Under the pieces are notes generated by a model, which saw only the letters and a program-made list of their open reading frames with translations, did not search any database and was not told the origin of the DNA. The position numbers and the translations under genes were made by a program. A DNA stretch of 64,000 bases from Hyphomicrobiales bacterium (GTDB lineage: Bacteria; Pseudomonadota; Alphaproteobacteria; Rhizobiales; Beijerinckiaceae): the NCBI GenBank assembly GCA_027483945.1, contig JAIXTM010000007.1, forward strand, positions 124,001-188,000. The letters are read 5' to 3'. Every line of letters starts with the position of its first letter. Position 1 is the stretch's first letter. Below are positions 56,847 to 64,000 of this stretch, one piece after another.

Positions 56847-58244
56847 ATGTCCGCTTCGCTCCATCCCCTGCTCGTCGCCTCCGACCCCAATGCCGTCCCT
56901 ATCCATCCGGCGAGCCCCGCCACGTTGGAGGCCGTGCTAAAGCGGATCGGCGGGACGGCGGCCGCCTTCGCGAAGGCGCGCCGGCTGGAAGCGACACCCG
57001 GCGCGGTCCATGTCCTGCCCACCGCCGACGGCGCGGTCGCGGCCATTATCTTGGGCATCGAGGATGACGAAGCCGGCCACCGCGACCCGTTCCTCGCGGG
57101 GGCGCTGCCGGGAGCGCTGCCGCCGGGCACCTACCGGTTCGCCGGCCCGCTCCGCGATCCCGCTCTGGCAGCGCTCGGTTTCCTGCTCGGGGCCTATCGC
57201 TTCGACCGCTATCGCAAGCCGAAGGAGCAGGCCGTACGGCTCGTCCTGCCCGAGGGCGTCGACGGCGCAGAGGTCTCTCGCCTAGCCGAGGGTGTCCGGA
57301 TCGGACGCGACCTCGTCAACACGCCGACGAGCGATCTCGGCCCTGCCGCCCTGGAACAGGCAGTACGCGACCTGGCGGCGCGCTTCGGATGCGAGGCCAG
57401 GAGCGTCGTCGGCGACGACCTCCTCGAAGCCGGTTTTCCCATGGTCCATGCCGTCGGCCGGGCGGCGACCGACGCGCCCCGCATCGTCGAGTTCAGCTGG
57501 GGGCGTCCCGACGCGCCCAAGGTCACGCTCGTGGGCAAGGGCGTCTGTTTCGATACGGGCGGGCTGAACATCAAGCCCGACAGCGCCATGCTCCTGATGA
57601 AGAAGGACATGGGCGGCGCGGCGGCGGCACTGGCTGCCGCCTTCATGATCATGGATGCCGGCCTGAACGTGCGCCTGCGCGTCATCGTGCCTGCCGTGGA
57701 AAATGCCATCGCCGGCAATGCCTTCCGCCCCGGCGATGTCCTGTCCAGCCGCAAGGGCCTCACCGTCGAGATCGGCAATACCGATGCGGAGGGGCGCCTC
57801 ATCCTGGGCGATGCGCTGGCCCTCGCGGACGAGGAGGCGCCCGACCTGCTCATCGATTATGCGACGCTCACCGGTGCGGCCCGCGTCGCCCTGGGCCCCG
57901 ACCTGCCGCCTTTCTTCACCACGGACGATGCCCTGGCGGCCGACCTGGAGCGGCTCGGGCCGGCGGTCGCCGACCCGGTCTGGCGTCTGCCGCTCTGGGG
58001 CCCCTACGACAAGCTGCTCGCCTCCAAGATCGCGGACGTGAATCACGTCTCGTCCGGCGGTCACGCCGGCGCGATCACCGCCGCCCTGTTCCTGCGCCGC
58101 TTCGTGGAAAAGGCCGCTTCCTACGCCCATTTCGACGTGTTCGCCTGGGTGCCGTCGGCCCGTCCGGGGCGGCCGGAGGGCGGCGAGGCGCAGGCAGCGC
58201 GCCTGACCTACGCCCTCGTCCGCGAGCGCTATGGCAGGGCCTGA
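56847..58244 (+). CDS. Leucyl aminopeptidase family (M17) metallopeptidase
   Basis: 465 residues. The catalytic domain carries VTLVGKGVCFDTGGLNIKP, MLLMKKDMGGAAAALA, and IGNTDAEGRLILGDALALAD, which hold the two-metal ligands (Lys, Asp, Asp, Glu). GVRIGRDLVNTPTSDLGP begins that domain, and the N-terminal 150 residues are the smaller regulatory domain. Cytosolic exopeptidase for peptide turnover, usually hexameric. The downstream MarR and NlpC/P60 genes are close but no shared role is evident. Confidence 0.92.
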   Translation: MSASLHPLLVASDPNAVPIHPASPATLEAVLKRIGGTAAAFAKARRLEATPGAVHVLPTADGAVAAIILGIEDDEAGHRDPFLAGALPGALPPGTYRFAGPLRDPALAALGFLLGAYRFDRYRKPKEQAVRLVLPEGVDGAEVSRLAEGVRIGRDLVNTPTSDLGPAALEQAVRDLAARFGCEARSVVGDDLLEAGFPMVHAVGRAATDAPRIVEFSWGRPDAPKVTLVGKGVCFDTGGLNIKPDSAMLLMKKDMGGAAAALAAAFMIMDAGLNVRLRVIVPAVENAIAGNAFRPGDVLSSRKGLTVEIGNTDAEGRLILGDALALADEEAPDLLIDYATLTGAARVALGPDLPPFFTTDDALAADLERLGPAVADPVWRLPLWGPYDKLLASKIADVNHVSSGGHAGAITAALFLRRFVEKAASYAHFDVFAWVPSARPGRPEGGEAQAARLTYALVRERYGRA

Positions 58245-58313
58245 CGCATGGACGCTTGCCGGGTGCGCCCGGCTGGCGAATAATACGGGTCCGAAACGAC
58301 CTGCCAGGTTCCG

Positions 58314-58664
58314 ATGTCCGTCGAGTTGCGTCCCCTCCAGGCACTGAGCCTGTGGCACGAGGTCATGCTGGCCCTTGTCCGCGACGGCGAAGCCGACCTG
58401 TCCGCCCGGCAGACCGCGATCCTCCTCACCATCTATCTCGAGGCGCCGCCCCATACCGTACGGGGCCTCGCCCGCAAGCTCGGCGTCACCAAACCGGTGA
58501 TCACCCGCGCCTTGGACACAATGGGCAAGCTCGACCTCGTCGCCCGCAAGCGCGACCCCGAGGACCGGCGCAACGTCATCGTGCAGCGCACCGTGAAGGG
58601 GGCCCTCGCGGTCGAGCGGCTCGGTGACCTCGTCGTCGGCCGGGCGCGCGAGATACCCCGTTAA
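58314..58664 (+). CDS. MarR-family winged-helix regulator
   Basis: 116 residues, short for MarR (usual 140-150). DLSARQTAILLTIYLEAPPHTVRGLARKLGVTKPVITRALDTMGKLDLVARKRDPEDRRNV-type order is clear: helix-turn-helix, recognition helix with TKPVITRAL, then the wing with DRRN. The C-terminal dimer helices are reduced (LAVERLGDLVVG). The effector and targets are unknown. It sits 31 bp before the NlpC/P60 gene and may share its transcript. Confidence 0.87.
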   Translation: MSVELRPLQALSLWHEVMLALVRDGEADLSARQTAILLTIYLEAPPHTVRGLARKLGVTKPVITRALDTMGKLDLVARKRDPEDRRNVIVQRTVKGALAVERLGDLVVGRAREIPR

Positions 58665-58695
58665 CGCCGGCCGTATTAGGGTCTACCCTGCCGCC

Positions 58696-59538
58696 ATGAC
58701 GACAACCATCGACCGCCGCACCCATCCCGTCCGTCCCGATCTCGCCGATGCGCGCCTGCGCGGCATCGTGGAGGCCGCCCGTTTCGTGCAGGGCGAGGCG
58801 AGGCAAGTCGCCAGCCCCGCCGCGTGGCTGCGCCGCGAGCCGCGTCAGGACGCACCCGTGGACACGCAGGCGCTTCTGGGCGAGCGCGTCACCGTCTTCG
58901 ACGAGAAGGACGGGTTCGCTTGGGCACAGCTCGATGCCGACGGCTATGTCGGCTATCTGGCGAGCGCGGATCTTGGTCCCGCCGGCGCATCCCCGACGCA
59001 CCGCGTCGCCGTATTGCGGACGTTCCTCTACCCCTCCGCCTCCATCAAGGTGACGCCGAAGGCCCACCTGTCGCTGGGTGCGGTGCTTTCGGTCTCCGCC
59101 GTGGAAGGCACCTTCGCCGTCACGTCCGATGGCTATGTCTGGGCCGGGCACCTCGTGCCCGCCGGCACGGCCGTTCCGGATTTCGTCGCCGTCGCCGAGA
59201 CGTTCCTCCACGCACCCTATCTGTGGGGCGGTAAGTCGAGCCTGGGCCTCGACTGCTCGGGCCTCGTCCAGCTCTCGCTGGCCGCTGCCGGTATCGCCGC
59301 GCCTCGCGACAGCGACATGCAGGAGCGCATGCTCGGCACGCCGCTCGCGGCGGGAAGCGCCCTGCACCGCGGCGACCTCGTCTTCTGGAAGGGCCATGTC
59401 GGCATCATGACCGACGCGGCGACCCTGCTTCATGCCAACGGCCACCACATGCTGGTCGTGGCCGAGCCACTGGCCGAGGCATCCGCCCGGATCGAGGCGA
59501 AGGGCGGCGGCCCGGTCACGGCGATGAAGCGTCTCTAG
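58696..59538 (+). CDS. NlpC/P60 peptidoglycan hydrolase with SH3-like domains
   Basis: 280 residues from the ATG at 58696; a longer frame overlaps the MarR gene. Two SH3b-like modules (about 50-95, LLGERVTVFDEKDGFAWAQL, and 105-155, VSAVEGTFAVTSDGYVWAG) precede the NlpC/P60 domain. Catalytic Cys is in LGLDCSGLVQ, His in KGHVGIM, and the third residue in HANGHHM. It likely cuts the gamma-D-Glu to diamino-acid bond in cell-wall peptides. No clear signal peptide, so export or a cytosolic recycling role is open. Confidence 0.9.
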   Translation: MTTTIDRRTHPVRPDLADARLRGIVEAARFVQGEARQVASPAAWLRREPRQDAPVDTQALLGERVTVFDEKDGFAWAQLDADGYVGYLASADLGPAGASPTHRVAVLRTFLYPSASIKVTPKAHLSLGAVLSVSAVEGTFAVTSDGYVWAGHLVPAGTAVPDFVAVAETFLHAPYLWGGKSSLGLDCSGLVQLSLAAAGIAAPRDSDMQERMLGTPLAAGSALHRGDLVFWKGHVGIMTDAATLLHANGHHMLVVAEPLAEASARIEAKGGGPVTAMKRL

Positions 59539-59554
59539 ACCGCGGCCGCGGCGT

Positions 59555-60502
59555 CTAGTAGCCGCTCGCCCGGTCCACCAGCCCCTCGGGCATCTCCCCC
59601 GCCTCGATCCGCGCGATCTGCCGTGCCACATGGGCGGTCACGGCGGAGGGCTCGCTCATCGCCGCGTTGTGGGGTGTCACCGTCACCGCCGGATGGCTCC
59701 AGAGCGGGGAGCCGGCGGGCAGGGGTTCGGTCTGGAACACGTCCAGCGTCGCGGCCTTCAAGGTCCCGGCCTCCAGGGCTGCCAGGATGTCGGCCTCGAC
59801 CTGCAGCCGGCCACGACCGGCATTGATCAGGATCGGTCCGCCGAGGCGCCCGTCGCGGGCCAGCCCGGCCAGCATCCGTGCGTCGACGATTCCCTCGGTC
59901 GCCGGGGTTAGCGGCAGGAGGACGACAAGGATGTCGGTGCGGGCAAGGAACGGCGTGAGCCCCGCTTCGCCCGCGAAAGTCTCGATCCCCTGGACGCTCC
60001 GCGGCGACCGCGTCCAGCCGGCGACCTTGAAGCCCATCATCGCGAGCTTGCAGGCGGCATCCGTGCCAAGCTCTCCCAGTCCGAGCAGCCCGACGCGCAC
60101 GTCCCGCGCGGCCGGCTGGTCCCGGTCGTCGTCCCAGACCCGGTCGCGCTGCTGCGCCTCGTAGCGGCGGAACTGCCGCAGATGGGCGAGGCAATGCAGG
60201 ACCACGTACTCGCTCATCCGATGGGTGAGGTCGGGGTCGATGACCCGCACGACCGGGACGCCGGCGGGCAGGTCCGGGTCCTCCATCAGGTAGTCGACCC
60301 CTGCGCCGAGGCCGAAGACCGCCTTCAGCCCGGCAAGACCGCGCAAGGCGCCCGCCGGCTGTTTCCAGGCCGCGACATACCTGATGTCCGCCGGCTCGTA
60401 ATCGTCCCCGAGCACGAGGATGCGCCGGCCGGGCAGGGCGGCAGCGAAGCGCTCAGCCCAGACATCCGCCGCCCAGTTGGCGGTGGCCACCAGAAGCGTC
60501 AT
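59555..60502 (-). CDS. ghrA: Glyoxylate/hydroxypyruvate reductase-like 2-hydroxyacid dehydrogenase (GhrA type)
   Basis: 315 residues from the ATG at 60502 (GAGGA eight bases upstream). NAD(P) loop VGLLGLGELGTDAACKLA, followed by GWTRSP (Arg suggests NADPH). ILINAGRGRLQVEADIL carries the catalytic Arg, LDVFQTEPLP the Glu and VTVTPHNAAMSEP the His. FGLGAGVDYLM and HRMSEYVVLHCLAHLR are GhrA-specific. It reduces glyoxylate or hydroxypyruvate in the cytosol. Its link to the nucleoside operon, 10 bp after deoA, is unusual. Confidence 0.87.
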   Translation of the reverse strand: MTLLVATANWAADVWAERFAAALPGRRILVLGDDYEPADIRYVAAWKQPAGALRGLAGLKAVFGLGAGVDYLMEDPDLPAGVPVVRVIDPDLTHRMSEYVVLHCLAHLRQFRRYEAQQRDRVWDDDRDQPAARDVRVGLLGLGELGTDAACKLAMMGFKVAGWTRSPRSVQGIETFAGEAGLTPFLARTDILVVLLPLTPATEGIVDARMLAGLARDGRLGGPILINAGRGRLQVEADILAALEAGTLKAATLDVFQTEPLPAGSPLWSHPAVTVTPHNAAMSEPSAVTAHVARQIARIEAGEMPEGLVDRASGY

Positions 60503-60512
60503 GGACAGATCC

Positions 60513-61835
60513 TCACCGGCTGGCTTCGATCCGCTCGCGCACGAGGTCCGGCGCGGCCTCCCGCGCATCGCCGATCCGGTAGGCTGCCTGAACGGCGCGT
60601 ACCGCCGTCTCGGCGGCTTCCGGCGTGCGGGCATGGACGAAGCCGAGCGGCCGGCCGGCGCCGACCTCGCCGCCGAGCCCGACGAGCGCGGTGAGGCCCA
60701 CCGCGTGGTCGATCCCGTCCTGCGGCCGCGTGCGCCCGCCGCCCAAGGCCACCACGGCAAGCCCGATGTCCCGCGTTGCGATGCCGCCGACGATTCCGCC
60801 GCGCGGAGCCGCGATTTCTCTGACGACCGGCGCCTTGGCGAGGTGCCGGTCGGGGTTTTCCATCAGGTCGGACGGACCGCCGAGGGCCGAGACCATGCGC
60901 GCGAAGCGCTCGGCCGCGCGCCCCGAGGTGAAGGCATCCTCCATCTTGCGGCGGCCCTCGTCGAGGCTGGCCGCCAGCCGCCCGAGCACCAGCATCTCCG
61001 CGCCGAGCGCCACGGTGACCTGGTGAAACCGCGGCTCCCGCTTGCGACCGGTCAGGTGGTCGATGGCATAGGCCACCTCCACCGCATTGCCCGCCGCGCT
61101 GGCGAGAGGCTGGTCCATGTCGGTGAGCAGCGCGGTCGTGGGCAGGCCCGCGCCGGTCGCGACATCGACGAGGCTGCGGGCGAGATCGCGGGCCGCGTCG
61201 GTCGTCGCCATGAAGGCGCCGGTTCCGATCTTCACGTCCATGGCAAGGCCGTGCAGGCCGGCGGCGAGCTTCTTGGAGAGGATGGAGGCCGTGATAAGCG
61301 GGATCGACTCCACCGTCGCCGTCACGTCGCGGATCGCGTAGAGGCGCTTGTCGGCGGGGGCGAGATCGGCCGTCTGGCCGATGATGGCGCAGCCCGCCTC
61401 GCGGACGACCTTGCGGAATAGGGCGTTGTCCGGCTGCGTCGTGTAGCCCGGCACCGAATCCAGCTTGTCGAGCGTTCCGCCCGTATGGCCGAGGCCGCGG
61501 CCGGAGATCATCGGCACGTAGCCGCCGCAGGCGGCGACTGCCGCGGCGAGAGGCAGACTGACGGTATCCCCGACGCCGCCGGTCGAATGTTTGTCGAGGG
61601 CGGGGCCGGGCAGGTCGTTCCAGTTCAGGACGGTGCCGGAATCGCGCATCGCCTCGGTCAGGGCGACGCGCTCGGTGCGATCCATGTCGCGGAAGAAGAT
61701 CGCCATGGCGAAGGCCGCGGCCTGGCCCTCGGAGACGCGCCCGTCGGTGAGGCCCGCGATGAAGGCCTTGATATCGTTGGGTTCCAGCGCGTGGCCGTCG
61801 CGCTTGGCGCGGATAATCTCCTGGGGCAGCAGCAT
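60513..61835 (-). CDS. deoA: Thymidine phosphorylase
   Basis: 440 residues from the ATG at 61835 (shares a base with the deoC stop); a longer frame upstream is deoC antisense-frame noise. [42 protein letters not shown] (phosphate loop), [23 protein letters not shown] and [24 protein letters not shown] are the family hallmarks. It splits thymidine and deoxyuridine with phosphate to the base and deoxyribose-1-phosphate. Length is normal. Confidence 0.93.
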   Translation of the reverse strand: MLLPQEIIRAKRDGHALEPNDIKAFIAGLTDGRVSEGQAAAFAMAIFFRDMDRTERVALTEAMRDSGTVLNWNDLPGPALDKHSTGGVGDTVSLPLAAAVAACGGYVPMISGRGLGHTGGTLDKLDSVPGYTTQPDNALFRKVVREAGCAIIGQTADLAPADKRLYAIRDVTATVESIPLITASILSKKLAAGLHGLAMDVKIGTGAFMATTDAARDLARSLVDVATGAGLPTTALLTDMDQPLASAAGNAVEVAYAIDHLTGRKREPRFHQVTVALGAEMLVLGRLAASLDEGRRKMEDAFTSGRAAERFARMVSALGGPSDLMENPDRHLAKAPVVREIAAPRGGIVGGIATRDIGLAVVALGGGRTRPQDGIDHAVGLTALVGLGGEVGAGRPLGFVHARTPEAAETAVRAVQAAYRIGDAREAAPDLVRERIEASR

Positions 61836-62593
61836 CAATAGCCTCCCCGCGCCGGGGTGGCGGCGGTGCCGCCGAGCGCCGCGACGAGCGCGCCGTGAAG
61901 GCCGCTGGCCCCGAAACGGAACGTTCCGCGGGCAGGCCATTCCACACCCATGATCCTGTCCGCCAGATCGAGGTAGATCCTGGCATCGGCGAGGGTGCGG
62001 ATTCCGCCCGATGGCTTGAGGCCGACCGGCCGGCCGCTGTCGCGGATGACTCCCAGCATCGTCTCCACCGCCTCCGGCGTCGCGGAGACCGCGGTCTTGC
62101 CGGTGGAGGTCTTGATGAAGTCGGCGCCGGCCTCGATCGCCAGCCGGCTCGCGGCGGCGACGGCCTCCTGGTCGGGGTAGCCACCCGTCTCCAGGATGAC
62201 CTTCAGCGTCGCCTGGCCGGTGACGTCCCGGACCGCCTCCACCATGGCGCGAGCCGCGGCTACGTCGCCGCCGAGGAAGGCGCGGTAGGGCAGGACGAGG
62301 TCGATCTCGTCGGCGCCGTCGCCGAGGGCCTCTTCCGTGTCCTCGCAGGTCCGCTCCACATCGGTGCCGCCGTCGGGGAAGTTGACGACGGTCGCGACCT
62401 TCACGCCGCTCCCTTTCAGCAGGGCCGCCGAGAGCTTGACGAATTGCGGCCAGACGCAGACGGCCGCGACCTTTCCGCCCTCCCAGGCCGCCCTGGCGCA
62501 GAGATCGTGGATCGCCGCCTCCGAGCAGGTATCGGTGAGATCGGTGAGGTCGAGGAGCGCGATGGCCCGGCGGGCGAGCGCGGCGTCGGACAT
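61835..62593 (-). CDS. deoC: Deoxyribose-phosphate aldolase
   Basis: 252 residues from the ATG at 62593 (TGAGG five bases upstream; ATG 62608, which overlaps the PNP stop, is the alternative). [31 protein letters not shown] and [10 protein letters not shown] precede the Schiff-base lysine in FIKTSTGKT, and [10 protein letters not shown] follows. It breaks 2-deoxyribose-5-phosphate into acetaldehyde and glyceraldehyde-3-phosphate. Sits between PNP and deoA. No deoB-type mutase is seen in the window. Confidence 0.93.
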   Translation of the reverse strand: MSDAALARRAIALLDLTDLTDTCSEAAIHDLCARAAWEGGKVAAVCVWPQFVKLSAALLKGSGVKVATVVNFPDGGTDVERTCEDTEEALGDGADEIDLVLPYRAFLGGDVAAARAMVEAVRDVTGQATLKVILETGGYPDQEAVAAASRLAIEAGADFIKTSTGKTAVSATPEAVETMLGVIRDSGRPVGLKPSGGIRTLADARIYLDLADRIMGVEWPARGTFRFGASGLHGALVAALGGTAATPARGGY

Positions 62594-62600
62594 GGCAGCC

Positions 62601-63419
62601 TCAGACATCCTCCAGCCCTCCCACGAATGCCTTGAGCAGTCGCCTGAGACCCGCCGAGGCGGTGGCGGCGACGTCCCGAGTCTCGGAATGCGAGGGCGCG
62701 GCGCCCTCGATCCCCGCGCCCATATTGGTGACGATGGAGACGGCCGCGACCCGCAGGCGGAAGCGGCGGGCGAGGATCACCTCCGGCACGGTGGACATGC
62801 CCACGAGGTCGGCGCCGAGCGTGCGGGCCATGCGGATCTCTGCCGGCGTCTCGAAGCTCGGGCCCGAGAACCACATATAGACGCCCTCCGCCAGGCTGAT
62901 GCCGGCGGTGGATGCGGTCATCTTCATCCGCCGCAGCAGCCGTGAATCGTAGGCGTCGGTCATGGAGACGAAGCGGGCATCGCCGGCTTCGCCGATCAGC
63001 GGGTTCGTGCCCGAGAAATTGATGTGGTCCCTGATCGCGACGATGGCGCCGGGTCGGATGTCCTGGCGCACGGAGCCGGCGGCATTGGTCAGGATCAGCG
63101 GCGGCGAGCCGAAGGCGGTGAGGACGCCGATCGGAACCCGCATCGCGGCCGGGTCGCCATGTTCGTAATAATGGGCGCGGCCCGCGAAGACGAGGACGCG
63201 CCGTCCCTCGAACCGGCCCGCGACGAGCCGCCCGGCATGGCCGGAGACGCCGCTGCCGGGAAAGCCCGGTATGTCGGCATAGGGGATGGAGACCGCGTTC
63301 TCCAGGTCGTCGGCGATTCGCCCCAGCCCGGTGCCGAGCACCATGGCGCACGCGAACGGGCCCTGGATGCCGCGGTCGATCAGGACCTCGGCGGCCCTGT
63401 CCAGAGATGCGTCTGCCAT
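62601..63419 (-). CDS. punA: Purine nucleoside phosphorylase (trimeric, PNP I type)
   Basis: 272 residues. VLGTGLGRIADDL (phosphate site), VLVFAGRAHYYEHGDP, ILTNAAGSVRQDI and the base-binding region DLVGMSTVPEVILARRF are in the order of the trimeric class; SIVTNMGAGIEG follows. It cleaves guanosine/inosine-type nucleosides with phosphate. It is encoded 19 bp after cdd and overlaps or abuts deoC, within the nucleoside operon. Confidence 0.92.
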   Translation of the reverse strand: MADASLDRAAEVLIDRGIQGPFACAMVLGTGLGRIADDLENAVSIPYADIPGFPGSGVSGHAGRLVAGRFEGRRVLVFAGRAHYYEHGDPAAMRVPIGVLTAFGSPPLILTNAAGSVRQDIRPGAIVAIRDHINFSGTNPLIGEAGDARFVSMTDAYDSRLLRRMKMTASTAGISLAEGVYMWFSGPSFETPAEIRMARTLGADLVGMSTVPEVILARRFRLRVAAVSIVTNMGAGIEGAAPSHSETRDVAATASAGLRRLLKAFVGGLEDV

Positions 63420-63438
63420 GGTCTTGCGTTCCGTTTGG

Positions 63439-63840
63439 TCAGGGGCCCGGCAGATTGTCCGGGCCGAAGGAGAAGGGCAACAGCTCGTCCAGCGTGAAGG
63501 CGCGGCGCAGGCCCTCCGGCCCGCCGATCTGGATCACGGTGTCGGGCCGGGCGAATTCGCGGATGCGCTGGCGGCAGCCGCCGCAGGGCGTCACAAGTTC
63601 CTCCCCGTCCCCGACGATGGCGATGGCGACGATCTCCCGGTCGCCGGCGAGGATCATCGCCGAGATGGCGCCGGCCTCCGCGCAGGTGCCGACCGGGTAG
63701 GCGGCATTCTCCACGTTGCAGCCCGCATGGATGCGCCCGCTCGCGCCGAGGATCGCGGCCCCCACGCTGAAGCGCGAATAGGGCGCGTAGGCCTGGGCCT
63801 GGGCCGCCCGCGCCGCGTCGAAGAGCACGTCGAGGCTCAT
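63439..63840 (-). CDS. cdd: Cytidine deaminase
   Basis: 133 residues from the ATG at 63840 (AGGAG five bases upstream; TGATG with the permease stop). AYAPYSRFSVGAAI, the zinc-site Cys and catalytic Glu in GTCAEAGAI, and the second zinc pair in TPCGGCRQRI are all present. The homotetrameric short form. It converts cytidine and deoxycytidine to uridine forms, feeding the phosphorylases downstream. Confidence 0.94.
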   Translation of the reverse strand: MSLDVLFDAARAAQAQAYAPYSRFSVGAAILGASGRIHAGCNVENAAYPVGTCAEAGAISAMILAGDREIVAIAIVGDGEELVTPCGGCRQRIREFARPDTVIQIGGPEGLRRAFTLDELLPFSFGPDNLPGP

Positions 63841-64000
63841 CACCGCTCCTTCACGTAAGGGATGCCGGACGCTGCGGGCGGGACCGCCCGGCCGATGAAG
63901 CCGGCGAGGAGGATCACCGTCAGCACATAGGGCAGGGCCTGGATCGCCTGGACCGGAACCGTCCCGATGACGGGCAGGCTCGCGCCCTGGAGGCGGATGG
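63840..64000 (-). CDS. Nucleoside ABC transporter permease, C-terminal fragment (BMP/Bmp-type)
   Basis: The last 53 codons of a gene that enters from the right edge. The membrane segment LPYVLTVILLAGFIG and the tail RAVPPAASGIPYVKER are typical of the second permease of BMP-family (purine/nucleoside) ABC transporters. It overlaps cdd by one base. It implies that substrate-binding, ATPase and first permease genes lie further right, supplying nucleosides to this operon. Confidence 0.85.
   Translation of the reverse strand, partial: IRLQGASLPVIGTVPVQAIQALPYVLTVILLAGFIGRAVPPAASGIPYVKER

Noticed and set aside
60499-62184. A 561-codon minus-strand frame overlapping deoA and deoC
   Set aside because: Same strand but different frame, very Arg/Pro-rich and without motifs, whereas deoA and deoC show all family signatures.
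1-64000. CRISPR arrays, insertion sequences, tRNA or rRNA genes
   Set aside because: Reading both strands gave no regularly spaced repeats, transposase motifs or conserved RNA sequences. Short or divergent cases could be missed without a search.

Overview
This is high-G+C DNA with tightly packed genes, mostly joined by 1-8 bp stop/start overlaps (ATGA, GTGA, TGATG). It looks alphaproteobacterial, most likely Hyphomicrobiales. The evidence is a complete Flp/Tad pilus operon in the Caulobacter/rhizobial cpa order, an hsp20-DUF1150 pair, an EcfG-type stress promoter (GGAAC-N16-CGTT) ahead of a KGG stress protein, near-matches to CtrA sites around the pilus genes, and an infC that appears to start at ATT. 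The species cannot be named from the sequence. No tRNA, rRNA, insertion sequence or CRISPR array was seen.

Layout. (1) 1-11295, minus strand: a 12-gene surface-polysaccharide operon. It holds an EPS-type winged-helix regulator, a GT-A transferase, the ABC exporter pair Wzm/Wzt, four SAM methyltransferases, a PhyH-like dioxygenase, a membrane-anchored beta-propeller-like protein, and two GT-B-like or unassigned proteins, one cut by the window edge. (2) 11416-14364: a further GT-B-like protein, a UDP-glucuronate-4-epimerase-like enzyme and a small secreted repeat protein. (3) 14489-20127, minus: a compact nonulosonic (sialic-type) acid operon: NeuB, an SGNH-like membrane protein, NeuC, a GT-B protein and NeuA. 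(4) 20196-31554, plus, divergent from (3) across 68 bp: a second nonulosonate operon of 12 genes that matches the GDP-linked legionaminic acid route (LegB, C, G, I, H, PtmE, PtmF, LegF, PtmA), followed by a WbpG/PseA-type amidotransferase with dedicated HisF and HisH. The predicted product is an acetamidino-modified legionaminic acid. (5) 31568-33917, minus: an MBOAT plus SGNH O-acyltransferase pair.

(6) 34092-37243: GlpR-like repressor, GlpD and a HAD phosphatase, with a 40-bp concentric palindrome in front of the HAD-glpD unit. (7) 37468-40939: hsp20 and DUF1150 behind a sigma-32-type promoter, an alpha/beta hydrolase, a GT4 glycosyltransferase and infC. (8) 41082-44334: a three-gene uracil-catabolism (URC) operon: URC1, URC4 and uracil phosphoribosyltransferase. 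(9) 44339-56347: TadE-type minor pilins and a free pilus N-domain protein (minus), then two Flp pilins, CpaA-CpaF, TadB and TadC (plus), and TadD (minus). (10) 56503-59538: KGG stress protein, M17 aminopeptidase, MarR regulator and NlpC/P60 protein. (11) 59555-64000, minus: nucleoside salvage and catabolism: end of a BMP-type nucleoside ABC permease, cytidine deaminase, purine nucleoside phosphorylase, DeoC, DeoA, then a GhrA-type reductase.

Together the first half builds and decorates surface glycans that carry nonulosonic acids. The second half is core and accessory physiology: adhesion pili, stress response, glycerol-3-phosphate and nucleobase/nucleoside breakdown. Two pyrimidine-degrading modules (URC and the deo-type operon) lie about 15 kb apart. 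All functions are read from sequence motifs and gene order; no database search was run.
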